Shown here: in pieces, positions 8,349 to 15,991 of the stretch
Numbering within the stretch: the first letter of the stretch is position 1
Layout of the letters: every line of letters starts with the position of its first letter
NCBI GenBank assembly: GCA_004556455.1
Contig: SFGY01000019.1
Coordinates: 1-19,072, forward strand
DNA length: 19,072 nucleotides
From: Clostridiales bacterium
GTDB lineage: Bacteria > Bacillota > Clostridia > Saccharofermentanales > DTU023
Reading direction: 5' to 3'
Notes under the pieces: generated by a model
What the model was told of the DNA's origin: nothing
What the model saw: only the letters and a program-made list of their open reading frames with translations
Databases searched by the model: none
Made by a program: the position numbers and the translations under genes

Positions 8349-10456
8349 GGTTAGTCATTGCAGAGAAGCCGAGTGTAGCGGCGGCACTTGCCGCCGCCCT
8401 TGGCGTAAAGAACAAAAAGGACGGATATATGGAGGGCGGCGGCTACCTCATTTCATGGTGCGTGGGGCATTTGGTGGAGCTTGCGGAAGCCGCCGCCTAT
8501 GGGGAGCAGTACAAAAAGTGGAGCTATGACAGCCTACCGATCCTGCCGCAGCCGTGGCAATATACCGTATTCAAAGACAGGCAAAAGCAGTTCAAAATCC
8601 TAAAAGACCTCATGCGCCGCAGCGACGTTTCCGAGGTTGTCAACGCCTGCGACGCAGGGCGCGAGGGCGAGCTGATTTTCCGCCTTGTCTACCATGCGGC
8701 GGGGTGCGATAAGCCCTTTTCCCGCCTTTGGATTTCCTCTATGGAGAAAAGCGCGATCAAAAAGGGCTTTGCGGAGCTGAAACCCGGCAAAGCGTATGAC
8801 GCCCTCTATGCGTCCGCATTATGCCGCGCAAAAGCGGACTGGATCATCGGCATCAACGCCACCCGCCTTTTTTCTGTATTGCATGGCAAGACCCTAAACG
8901 TGGGGCGCGTTCAGACGCCGACCTTAAAGATGCTTGCAGACCGGGACGCGGCGATCACCTCTTTCAAGAAAGAAACCTACCATATCGTCCGTCTTGATGT
9001 GGGCGGCGCGGAAGCGGTAAGCGCGAGGATCTCCGACACCGCAGATGCGGAAGCCCTCAAAACGGCTTGCGAAGCGTCGCAGGCCGTATGCGTTTCGGTG
9101 AAGCGTGAGAGGAAAACCGAGCAGCCGCCCCGCTTGTTTGACCTTACGGGCTTGCAGCGGGAAGCCAACCGCATTTACGGTTACACCGCAAAGCAGACCC
9201 TTGACCTTGCACAAGCCCTTTACGAAAAGCGGCTGCTTACCTACCCGCGAACGGACAGCAATTATCTGACCGACGACATGGGCGATACGGCGGCACATAT
9301 CGTCGCGCTGCTTGTCGGCAAGCTGCCCTTTATGAAAGGCGCGGCGTTTACGCCGGACATAGCCCGGACGCTTGACAGCAAAAAGGTGTCCGACCACCAC
9401 GCCATTATCCCGACAATGGAGCTTGCGAAAGCAGACCTTGCCGCGCTGCCGGAAAGCGAAAGAAATATCCTCACCCTTGCCGGGGCGCGTCTGCTGTTCG
9501 CCGCCGCCGAGCCGCACATTTTTGATGCGGTAACGGCGGTGTTTTCCTGTGCCGATACCGAGTTTACGGCAAAGGGAAAGACGGTTCTTTGCGACGGGTG
9601 GAAAGAGCTTGAACGACGCTACCGGGCGACGCTGAAAGGAAAGCCCGACGCCGAGGGCGACGAGGAAAACGAGCGTATTTTAGATGTGCTGTCCTTTACC
9701 GAAGGACAGAGCTTTGATAGCCCAGCCGCAAGAGTTACGGCGCACGACACGCAGCCCCCGAAGCCGCACACGGAAGCAAGCCTGCTTTCGGCTATGGAAC
9801 GCGCCGGAAGCGCGGACACCGACCCGGACGCAGAACGCAAGGGGCTTGGCACTCCCGCTACCCGTGCCGCTGTGATTGAAAAGCTGGTCAAATCCGGCTT
9901 TGTGCAGCGCAAGGGCAAACAGCTTATCCCAACCAAAAACGGCAGCAACCTTGTTTGCGTTCTGCCCGATACGCTGACCTCACCGCAGCTTACCGCCGAA
10001 TGGGAAAACGCTCTGACGCAGATTGCAAGGGGCGCAGCCGAGCCGGAGGACTTCATGCGGGGCATTGAAGAAATGGCGCGGGAGCTGGTGAAAGCCTATC
10101 CGTTTCTTTCCGAAAATCAAAAAGGCCTGTTCAAAGAGGAAAAGGCGGTGATCGGCAAATGCCCCCGCTGCGGCGGGAACGTCTGCGAGGGCAGAAAAAA
10201 CTATTACTGCGAAAAGAAGGACTGCGCCTTTGTCATGTGGAAAAATGACCGCTTTTTCGAGGAACGCAAAACCGCCTTTAGCCCGAAAATCGCCGCCGCG
10301 CTGCTTGCGGGCGGCAGGGCGAAGGTCAAAAAGCTGTATTCCCCGAAAACGGGTAAAACCTATGACGGAAGCATTGTATTAGCCGATACGGGCGGGAAAT
10401 ACGTCAACTACCGTATTGAGCTTGCGAGGGACAAAGAACTTACGCAGCAAGCATAG
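8345..10456 (+). CDS. topB: DNA topoisomerase III (type IA)
   Basis: This 703-aa type IA topoisomerase starts with the Toprim motif (LVIAEKPSVA, E7) and has the acidic metal-binding motif DAGREGEL at 103-110. The active-site tyrosine is Y300 in LLTYPRTDSNYL. A C-terminal CxxC-type zinc motif lies at 606-627 (CPRCG ... CEKKDC). These enzymes relax or decatenate single-stranded-region-containing DNA, and conjugative elements carry them to process transferred DNA. ATG 8345 overlaps the DUF4366 stop by 4 bp. The last codons (CAG CAA GCA TAG) lie inside a 14-nt block, AGCAAGCATAGGAA, that is repeated near mobC, so the hairpin element abuts and includes the 3' end of the gene. Confidence 0.93.
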   Translation: MRLVIAEKPSVAAALAAALGVKNKKDGYMEGGGYLISWCVGHLVELAEAAAYGEQYKKWSYDSLPILPQPWQYTVFKDRQKQFKILKDLMRRSDVSEVVNACDAGREGELIFRLVYHAAGCDKPFSRLWISSMEKSAIKKGFAELKPGKAYDALYASALCRAKADWIIGINATRLFSVLHGKTLNVGRVQTPTLKMLADRDAAITSFKKETYHIVRLDVGGAEAVSARISDTADAEALKTACEASQAVCVSVKRERKTEQPPRLFDLTGLQREANRIYGYTAKQTLDLAQALYEKRLLTYPRTDSNYLTDDMGDTAAHIVALLVGKLPFMKGAAFTPDIARTLDSKKVSDHHAIIPTMELAKADLAALPESERNILTLAGARLLFAAAEPHIFDAVTAVFSCADTEFTAKGKTVLCDGWKELERRYRATLKGKPDAEGDEENERILDVLSFTEGQSFDSPAARVTAHDTQPPKPHTEASLLSAMERAGSADTDPDAERKGLGTPATRAAVIEKLVKSGFVQRKGKQLIPTKNGSNLVCVLPDTLTSPQLTAEWENALTQIARGAAEPEDFMRGIEEMARELVKAYPFLSENQKGLFKEEKAVIGKCPRCGGNVCEGRKNYYCEKKDCAFVMWKNDRFFEERKTAFSPKIAAALLAGGRAKVKKLYSPKTGKTYDGSIVLADTGGKYVNYRIELARDKELTQQA

Positions 10457-10544
10457 GAAAGGGGTACCCTTTCCGTAAAATCCCCGTTCTGACGCTACGC
10501 GCAGAATGGGGATTTTGCTTGTTGGGAAGTTTCCCAAACCCTCT
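10446..10544 (+). promoter_or_regulatory. Hairpin element B: inverted second copy of the oriT-like/leader element
   Basis: This region fills the only long gap in the rightward operon. Reading rightward it has four blocks. AGCAAGCATAGGAA (10446-10459) comes first. A palindrome centred on GGGTACCC follows, with GGAAAGGG/CCCTTTCC arms (10457-10475). Next is a strong 18-bp hairpin at 10477-10516 with a TAC triloop, one bulged A and one G-U pair. Last is a TTGGGAA/TTCCCAA hairpin within a 28-nt block (10517-10544). The first, second and last blocks recur in the same order on the - strand at 17659-17736 ahead of mobC; the 28-nt block matches at 27 of 28 positions. The third block is also a hairpin there but with different sequence. 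It could be a second oriT, a structured leader or terminator/attenuator, or an ssDNA promoter for the anti-restriction gene that starts at 10574. Confidence 0.7.
10477..10516 (+). terminator. Strong hairpin, possible attenuator downstream of topB
   Basis: AAAATCCCCGTTCTG(a)CGC pairs with GCGCAGAATGGGGATTTT around a TAC loop. A-rich upstream and T-rich downstream arms are terminator-like, but only four T residues close the stem before GCTTG, so termination is likely partial. The corresponding hairpin near mobC (17688-17704) has a different sequence, which argues that the shape rather than the bases is conserved. Confidence 0.45.
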
Positions 10545-10573
10545 GTAAAAAACGAACTGAAAGGAGCGAATGA

Positions 10574-13500
10574 ATGAGCGAACAATTTTCTATCTTGATT
10601 GACAGCCGCAGCCGTTTTGAAACGGGCGCACCGGGCGGCTCATGGCTTTCCATGCCCGCTACACAGGAGCAGCTACACGCGGCTATGCGTAGCGTCGGTA
10701 TTACCGCCGACAACCCGCAGGATTTTTTTGTGGGCGGCTTTGCAAACACCGAGGATTGCCCGTTTGACGTGCCGCTTGCCGTTATCCAAAGCGGCAGCAT
10801 GGACGAACTGAACTATTTAGGCAAGCTGCTTGAAATGCAGCGTGACGAGGACAAAGCAAAGTTTGCGGCGGCGGTAACACTTGGCGAGTATGCCGGAAAT
10901 CTGAAAGACCTTATCAATCTTGCACAAAACCTTGATTGCTACTGGCTTTATCCCACCGTCCAAAGCGAGGAAGATTACGGCTATTACCTTATCGACGAGC
11001 TGGACGAATTGGAACTGCCCGAAGAAGCAAAAAAGTATTTCATGTATGAGGAATACGGGCGCGACGCCGCTATCAATGACGGGGGACGCTTCACCGAGCA
11101 GGGCTATGTTTACAACAATAAAAACACCTTTTCGGAGTGGTACAACGGGCGCGATATTCCCAAAGAATACCGTATTATGAGCTACCCGCAGCCGACGCGC
11201 CTTGACCCGGAAAAGGTTGAAATGGACGCTATCGGCACAAGGCAAGCGGCGACGCTTACCACAGAGCCGCCGCAGCCGCAGCCCGTTATCCCTATCAACC
11301 TTACCGCAGAAAAGCCCGCCGAAAAGCTCAAGGAGATTACCGACCGTTTGGAGCAAGGCATTACGGAGCTGTTCGACAGCGAACGCTACAAAGAGTATCT
11401 GCGCGTCATGTCAAAGTTTCATAATTACAGCTTCAACAACACCCTCCTGATTGCCATGCAGAAGCCCGACGCTTCCCTTATCGCGGGCTTTACCGCTTGG
11501 AAAAACCAGTTTCAGCGCAACGTCAAAAAAGGCGAAAAAGGCATTAAGATTATCGCCCCGTCGCCGTTCAAAATCAAACAGGAAACGGAGAAAATCGACC
11601 CGCAGACCCAAAAGCCCGTGATCGGCAGGGACGGAAAGCCTGTCACCGAGGAAAAGGAGATCACTATACCCGCCTACAAGGTGGTGTCCGTCTTTGACGT
11701 GTCCCAAACCGAGGGAAAGGAATTGCCGGATATTGCCGTGGACGCGCTGACAGGCGATGTGGAGCAGTACAGTGATTTTTTCGCAGCCCTTGAAAAGACC
11801 TCTCCCGTCCCCATCGGCTTTGAGAAAATCGAGGGCGGCGCACACGGCTATTATCACTTGGAGGACAAGCGCATCGCGCTTGACGAGGGCATGAGCGAGC
11901 TGCAAACGCTCAAAACCGCCATTCACGAAATCGCCCACGCAAAGCTGCACGATATTGACCTGAACGCTCCCAAAGACGAGCAGCAGCCCCGCGTAGACCG
12001 CCGCACCCGCGAGGTGGAAGCGGAAAGCGTCGCCTACACTGTTTGCCAGCATTACGGGCTTGATACGTCGGACTACTCTTTCGGCTATGTTGCCGGGTGG
12101 AGCGGCGGGCGGGAGCTTGCGGAGCTGAAAAGCTCCCTTGAAACGATCCGCTCTGCCGCCGCAGACATCATCAACAGCATTGACGGGCATATCGCAGAGC
12201 TGCAAAAGCAGCACGAAGCCGAGAAAGCCGCGCCCGATCTTGTCGCCGCGCAGGAGCAGCAGAGCGAAAAAGCCACCCCGCCCCTTACGGACTTGCAGAA
12301 GAAAGCCGCCGCAATCGCAGAGAAATATGAGGCGCTTTCCACACAGGAGAAAATCGGAGTGATTGCGCAGGCGTTCGGCGGTACTGCGGGCAGGATTGAA
12401 ACGTCGCCCTGCACGGGAAAATGGCGCGGTACAAGCGATATATCCATCCGCTTTGATAACGGCGCGTCCCTGTTTCTCGGCAACCGCCTTACGCCGAAAG
12501 CAAAGACCGCAGCGGTACAGCGGGAGCTTGTCAACGATACCCTGCTGCGGTACAACCCGGAGATCGTCAGCGCAACAAAGGAAGCAGCTCTCGCTTCCCT
12601 CATGGAGCGCGAAGCAAAGGACAATGCCATTGCCGCGCAGAAGGGCTTGAAGCCCTACACCCTGCTCAACGTCGAGTTCAACGACGGTGCGGACGGTCAA
12701 AGCAGCGGATATATGGGCTGGTACTATGTGACATTGGCGGTAGACGGAAACATCTGCTCCCATATCGAAACCGGGCTGAATTACGACATCGCGGATGGCA
12801 AGGTGAGTGCAGAACCCACGCGGGAGAAATATTTTGCGGCAGGCGCGTTGAAAGATAGTGAAGTGAACTATGTTTTCAACAACGTCGGCTTTTCCTCTGC
12901 TTCCGGGCTGTATGCGCTACCCGTCAGCGATGCCGTTTTGCAACGTGCCGAAAAGACGCTTGCGGAGCGCACACAGGCGCAGGCGGCGCAGCGTACAGAA
13001 AAAGACGTGATTTATACCATGCACACCAATCCCCGCAGCGAAAGTCTTGCCGACCGCTCTTTCCTTCAAGCCTATGAACAGCAGCCGGACGGGAAAGCAA
13101 TACCGGGCGACTTGCTGTTTGTCGGGACGCCGGAGAAATGCCGGGAGCTGTTACAGAGCTTGAACGCCGGGGAGCTGACGCAGGGCGAGGTCAAGGCACT
13201 TTATGCAAAGGCGCAGGAGCCGGACAGGGACACCTTTTCCATTTACCAGCTCAAACGCGGCGACGAAACGCGGGATTTGCGCTTTGAGCCTTACGACCGT
13301 CTGACCGCAACGGGACACGCGGTTGATCCGGCGAACTATGACCTGATCTATTCCGCGCCCCTTGCACCGGGTACGAGCCTTGAAGCTATTTTTACCCGCT
13401 TTAATCTCGACCACCCGAAAGACTTTAAGGGACACAGCCTTTCCGTTTCCGACGTGGTGGTGCTGCATCAGAACGGGCAGGACACGGCGCATTACGTTGA

Positions 13501-13825
13501 CAGCATCGGCTATCGACAGACGCCGGAGTTTTTGCAGCCGCAGAATTATCTAAAGCACGTTGAGGATATTGTAGAGCAGAACGACAACAATTTTGACGGT
13601 ATCATCAACAACACGCCGCAGATGCCCACCGTCGGGGAATTGGAGCAGAAAGCAAAGGCGGGTGAGCCGATTTCCCTGATCGACCTTGCGAACGCCATCC
13701 ATGCCGATAAGGAGCGCGGCAAAGAGGAAAAGCCCTCGATCCGGGCGCAGCTTCGGGCGGCAAAGGAGCAGACCGCCCAAAGAAAGGCGCAAAGGAGCAA
13801 AACGCAGGATTTGGAAAGGATCTGA
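10574..13825 (+). CDS. Polyvalent anti-restriction protein: ArdA-like + ArdC-like + zincin + YodL/DUF4316
   Basis: This 1083-aa multidomain protein is predicted to blunt recipient defence. Residues about 1-165 look like ArdA, a DNA mimic that inhibits type I restriction enzymes; the region is acidic with runs such as YYLIDELDELELPEEAKKYF. Residues about 250-370 match the ArdC N-terminal ssDNA-binding domain (YLRVMSKFHNYSFNNTLLIA). A metalloprotease-like site follows, HEIAH at 451-455, with a downstream EAE at 482-484 likely supplying the third ligand. Further LPD-like modules fill 560-880. A YodL domain lies at about 886-985 (FSIYQLKRGDETRDLRFEPYDRL begins it), then a DUF4316-like tail with PSIRAQL at 1054. 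AAGGAG at 10561-10566 supports ATG 10574. The boundaries are estimates; the ArdA call rests on pattern recognition. Confidence 0.82.
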   Translation: MSEQFSILIDSRSRFETGAPGGSWLSMPATQEQLHAAMRSVGITADNPQDFFVGGFANTEDCPFDVPLAVIQSGSMDELNYLGKLLEMQRDEDKAKFAAAVTLGEYAGNLKDLINLAQNLDCYWLYPTVQSEEDYGYYLIDELDELELPEEAKKYFMYEEYGRDAAINDGGRFTEQGYVYNNKNTFSEWYNGRDIPKEYRIMSYPQPTRLDPEKVEMDAIGTRQAATLTTEPPQPQPVIPINLTAEKPAEKLKEITDRLEQGITELFDSERYKEYLRVMSKFHNYSFNNTLLIAMQKPDASLIAGFTAWKNQFQRNVKKGEKGIKIIAPSPFKIKQETEKIDPQTQKPVIGRDGKPVTEEKEITIPAYKVVSVFDVSQTEGKELPDIAVDALTGDVEQYSDFFAALEKTSPVPIGFEKIEGGAHGYYHLEDKRIALDEGMSELQTLKTAIHEIAHAKLHDIDLNAPKDEQQPRVDRRTREVEAESVAYTVCQHYGLDTSDYSFGYVAGWSGGRELAELKSSLETIRSAAADIINSIDGHIAELQKQHEAEKAAPDLVAAQEQQSEKATPPLTDLQKKAAAIAEKYEALSTQEKIGVIAQAFGGTAGRIETSPCTGKWRGTSDISIRFDNGASLFLGNRLTPKAKTAAVQRELVNDTLLRYNPEIVSATKEAALASLMEREAKDNAIAAQKGLKPYTLLNVEFNDGADGQSSGYMGWYYVTLAVDGNICSHIETGLNYDIADGKVSAEPTREKYFAAGALKDSEVNYVFNNVGFSSASGLYALPVSDAVLQRAEKTLAERTQAQAAQRTEKDVIYTMHTNPRSESLADRSFLQAYEQQPDGKAIPGDLLFVGTPEKCRELLQSLNAGELTQGEVKALYAKAQEPDRDTFSIYQLKRGDETRDLRFEPYDRLTATGHAVDPANYDLIYSAPLAPGTSLEAIFTRFNLDHPKDFKGHSLSVSDVVVLHQNGQDTAHYVDSIGYRQTPEFLQPQNYLKHVEDIVEQNDNNFDGIINNTPQMPTVGELEQKAKAGEPISLIDLANAIHADKERGKEEKPSIRAQLRAAKEQTAQRKAQRSKTQDLERI

Positions 13826-13829
13826 TTGT

Positions 13830-14771
13830 ATGCAGAAGTTTGAGAACGTGGATATATTGGCTTGCCTTGATGCGGTGATGAAGCAGAACACCGGCTTTTA
13901 CCAAAGCGATTTTGAGATTGACAAGAAGATCATTCACGAGGCTGCTGCAAGCCCCGACCGTGAGGACAAAAACCTTTTGTGGCTTTCCCGCCCGTCCGGG
14001 ACGCATTGCTTCCGGGAGCGCGATGTTTTTCTTAAAGACACCCGCCCATACAACACATGGAAGTTCCACGGGGAGCAGACACGCGACCGTATTCTTGCCT
14101 ATGCCGTGGAGCTGACAGGCAGGGAGCGCGGCAAAATCCGGGGAAACCTCTATGAGCTGGACTATGCCGCCCATTTCCGGCACGTTCGGGAGCAGGCGCT
14201 TCCCGCAGACATCGTAACGCTTTTCTATGAGCGCGGCGAGCGCAGCCAGCCGACAAATAGATACTTTAGCGGTTCACCCGATCCGCAGTATGGCGCGTTT
14301 CTCCGCTTTGAGGTGCAGCCAAACACCCCCGAAGCCTTGCGCGATCTTCTGCAAGAGGAACGGCGCAGCCGTGAGCAGCTTTCGCCGGGGGACTTCAAGA
14401 CGCATATCGCCGCCCTGCGCGACGGGCTGATTGAAGCCGAAGCGCGGCGCATTGTTGCCGAAATGAAACGTCAGTACAGCCCCAACAGCCCGAACAAAAC
14501 CCACTACATGACAGAGCTTGCCCCGGCGTTTATGATGCTTGCGTCGAGCCGGGACGTTGACCGCCTTTTCTCGCTGCTTCCCTACAAGACGCTGACCTTT
14601 TCCAAAATTGAGGGCAGGCATGGCATCTATGCGCTGATCGACAAGAACGAAAACCGCGACCGGGATATTCGCAAGCCCCGCCCCTCTATCCGGGCGCAGC
14701 TTGCCGCCGACAAGAAGAAAGCCGCTCCGAAGCGGGCGGCGAAAACAAAAAATCACGAAATGGAGGTATGA
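13830..14771 (+). CDS. Uncharacterised ICE accessory protein with PSIRAQL basic tail
   Basis: I do not recognise a named family for this 313-aa soluble protein. It has no membrane segment or signal peptide. It starts MQKFENVDILACLDAVMKQN. The central part (about residues 100-240) is rich in charged helices such as LRDLLQEERRSREQL, and the C-terminal part reads SKIEGRHGIYALI before a basic tail. That tail contains PSIRAQL at residue 285 followed by Lys/Arg/Ala-rich sequence, the same arrangement as the end of the preceding polyvalent protein. ATG 13830 is preceded by GGAAAGGA at 13813-13820 with 9-nt spacing and starts 4 bp after the previous stop; an in-frame ATG at 13686 lies inside the previous gene and lacks support. 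The context suggests a companion in counter-defence or DNA establishment, which is inference. Confidence 0.75.
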   Translation: MQKFENVDILACLDAVMKQNTGFYQSDFEIDKKIIHEAAASPDREDKNLLWLSRPSGTHCFRERDVFLKDTRPYNTWKFHGEQTRDRILAYAVELTGRERGKIRGNLYELDYAAHFRHVREQALPADIVTLFYERGERSQPTNRYFSGSPDPQYGAFLRFEVQPNTPEALRDLLQEERRSREQLSPGDFKTHIAALRDGLIEAEARRIVAEMKRQYSPNSPNKTHYMTELAPAFMMLASSRDVDRLFSLLPYKTLTFSKIEGRHGIYALIDKNENRDRDIRKPRPSIRAQLAADKKKAAPKRAAKTKNHEMEV

Positions 14772-14773
14772 GC

Positions 14774-14980
14774 ATGAACCGATTTACCGTTGAGGAAACA
14801 AATCTTATCAGCATCTACATCGCCGATACGCGCAGGGAGCTTATCGGGGAAATGTCGGGTGCGCTGCCCTATATGGACGGCGAAATGCGCGAGCTTGCCT
14901 TGCGTACCCTTGCAAAGCTCCGCGCCATGAGCGACGCCGACTTTGCCGCTCTCGCCGTATCTGCCGCCGACGAAGTATGA
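14774..14980 (+). CDS. TTRAP family (transposon-transfer assisting protein)
   Basis: This small acidic protein of 68 aa begins MNRFTVEETNLISIYIADTR and ends in a helix LAKLRAMSDADFAAL. This matches the TTRAP family (MNKFTVEE... ending MSDAEFxAL), small proteins of Tn1549/CTn elements implicated by name in transfer; the mechanism is not known to me. I chose ATG 14774 over ATG 14768. GGAGGT at 14762-14767 directly abuts 14768 with no spacer, whereas 14774 has 6-nt spacing and gives the family N-terminus. The stop overlaps the next start as ATGA. Confidence 0.85.
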   Translation: MNRFTVEETNLISIYIADTRRELIGEMSGALPYMDGEMRELALRTLAKLRAMSDADFAALAVSAADEV

Positions 14981-15342
14981 GCGGGCTGAAACGGCTGACG
15001 CCGCAGCAGAGCCGCAAAGCGAACGCCCTTATCAAGAAAACCTGCTGCAACTGTATGGGCGGGAACTGCATTTTGCTGGACGATGGGGACGAGTGCGTTT
15101 GTCCGCAGCTCATTTCCTATTCGCTTCTTTGCAAATGGTTTCAAAACGCTGTACTTCCCGCCGACAAGCTGCTTTACGCGGAGCTTTACCAAGCCGAGGA
15201 CAGGCGGCGGTGCGCCGAGTGCGGCGCGGCGTTTGCGTCCACCTCAAACAGCGTCAAATACTGCCCGGACTGCCGCAAGCGGATCACCCGCAGGCAAGCC
15301 GCCGAGCGGATGCGGAAACGACGCGCTCGCGTTACGCAGTAG
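14977..15342 (+). CDS. Cysteine-rich VLP domain protein
   Basis: This 121-aa protein has a first cysteine group (CCNCMGGNC near residues 23-31 and ECVCP near 39-43), the VLPADKLLY segment (residues 59-67) that names the VLP family, and a second CxxC pair set (CAECGAAF ... YCPDC) followed by a very basic C-terminus (RRQAAERMRKRRARVTQ). It likely binds zinc and nucleic acid. Such proteins sit just before the terminator of the transfer operon in related elements. The start overlaps the TTRAP stop by 4 bp. The lack of its own strong ribosome site suggests coupled translation. Confidence 0.82.
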   Translation: MSGLKRLTPQQSRKANALIKKTCCNCMGGNCILLDDGDECVCPQLISYSLLCKWFQNAVLPADKLLYAELYQAEDRRRCAECGAAFASTSNSVKYCPDCRKRITRRQAAERMRKRRARVTQ

Positions 15343-15404
15343 GCGCGAAAAAGCCCTTGCGCCATGCCGCTTTTCAGACGCGATTTGAGCATGACAGGGG
15401 ATTT

Positions 15405-15452
15405 ATGCCTAAACCCGAAAAAACAGTGTTCTACTGCGTAACAGACACTTAA
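15405..15452 (+). CDS. Possible 15-aa peptide between the VLP gene and the terminator
   Basis: ATG 15405 opens MPKPEKTVFYCVTDT and stops at 15450-15452, with AGGGG at 15396-15400 just upstream (spacing of about 4 nt, short). It could be a short peptide or the decayed start of a longer gene. No family is recognised; the call is weak. Confidence 0.25.
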   Translation: MPKPEKTVFYCVTDT

Positions 15453-15464
15453 AGCAGCACCCAC

Positions 15465-15519
15465 GAACAGACGGGGCGAGGTGGCCATCATCGGCTGCCG
15501 CGCCCCGTTCTCTTTTTTT
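15465..15519 (+). terminator. Rho-independent terminator of the transfer operon
   Basis: CGGGGCG (15472-15478) pairs with CGCCCCG (15501-15507), with GAAC/GTTC extending the outer stem, and a run of T residues at 15511-15519 follows on the + strand. It lies 120 bp after the VLP gene and just before the convergent DUF6050-like gene, so it separates two opposing transcription units. Confidence 0.8.
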
Positions 15520-15521
15520 GC

Positions 15522-15887
15522 TTATTCCTCGCCGATTTCTGCTACGCCGACCCTGCCGACGTTTAGAAGCCGATATATCGTCAGAGGGATATACCATGCT
15601 GCGACCGCAAGCCGCCATATCAGAATGACGCCGCCGATCAAGCCGCCCACAATGAAATTGAGCGCAACGACGCCCACCGTGCCGGAAAGGTCGAAGCCGC
15701 GTGGGATAAGCCATACAAACATACGGCGTATGCCAAAGGGGATGCCGCAGCACAGCCACACATAAAAGTAGTTCGTTGCCCCGTCCTTTGTGAATACCAG
15801 TGCAGCCCAATAAAACAGCACCCCGGCAATCAGAACGGTCAAAACCGTTTTCTTAAAAAAGTCTTTCCAAATCTCACCTCGCGTCAT
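15522..15887 (-). CDS. DUF6050-like small membrane protein
   Basis: This 121-aa protein has an N-terminal amphipathic start (MTRGEIWKDFFKKTVLTVL), hydrophobic segments at about 14-33, 42-60 and 70-92, and a final helix near 95-108. It resembles the DUF6050 family that accompanies ICE relaxase genes in Clostridia; the assignment is from memory. No catalytic motif is seen. On the - strand the start is preceded by an AGAGGTGAGG purine-rich site and by a candidate extended -10 promoter. Its 3' end converges on the operon terminator. Confidence 0.72.
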   Translation of the reverse strand: MTRGEIWKDFFKKTVLTVLIAGVLFYWAALVFTKDGATNYFYVWLCCGIPFGIRRMFVWLIPRGFDLSGTVGVVALNFIVGGLIGGVILIWRLAVAAWYIPLTIYRLLNVGRVGVAEIGEE

Positions 15888-15950
15888 AACCTCACCTCTG
15901 TTTCGTAAAAATATGGATAGCGTTCAGCAGTCCTACATTGGGATAGTTTC

Positions 15951-15979
15951 ATCATACCATGCTTTTTCGGGGATTTCCA
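15951..15979 (-). promoter_or_regulatory. Candidate extended -10 promoter for the DUF6050-like gene
   Basis: On the - strand TGGTATGAT gives a -10 (TATGAT, + coordinates 15951-15956) with an upstream TGn extension, and TGGAAA at 15974-15979 is a 4-of-6 -35 match with a 17-bp spacer. It lies in the 104-bp gap between the relaxase stop and the gene start. Confidence 0.45.
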
Positions 15980-15991
15980 CACAATCCGCAT

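Noticed and set aside
11411..12763. 450-codon open frame on the - strand
   Set aside because: It lies wholly inside the ArdA-ArdC-YodL gene, has no recognisable domain and arises from GC-rich codon bias on the other strand.
13686..13829. Upstream in-frame ATG for the 313-aa protein
   Set aside because: It lies within the preceding gene; GGAAAGGA before ATG 13830 is a clear start signal.
14943..15452. 169-codon + strand open frame overlapping TTRAP and VLP genes
   Set aside because: It is out of frame with two recognised genes and has no supported domain; only its last 15 codons (from 15405) are kept as a weak peptide.
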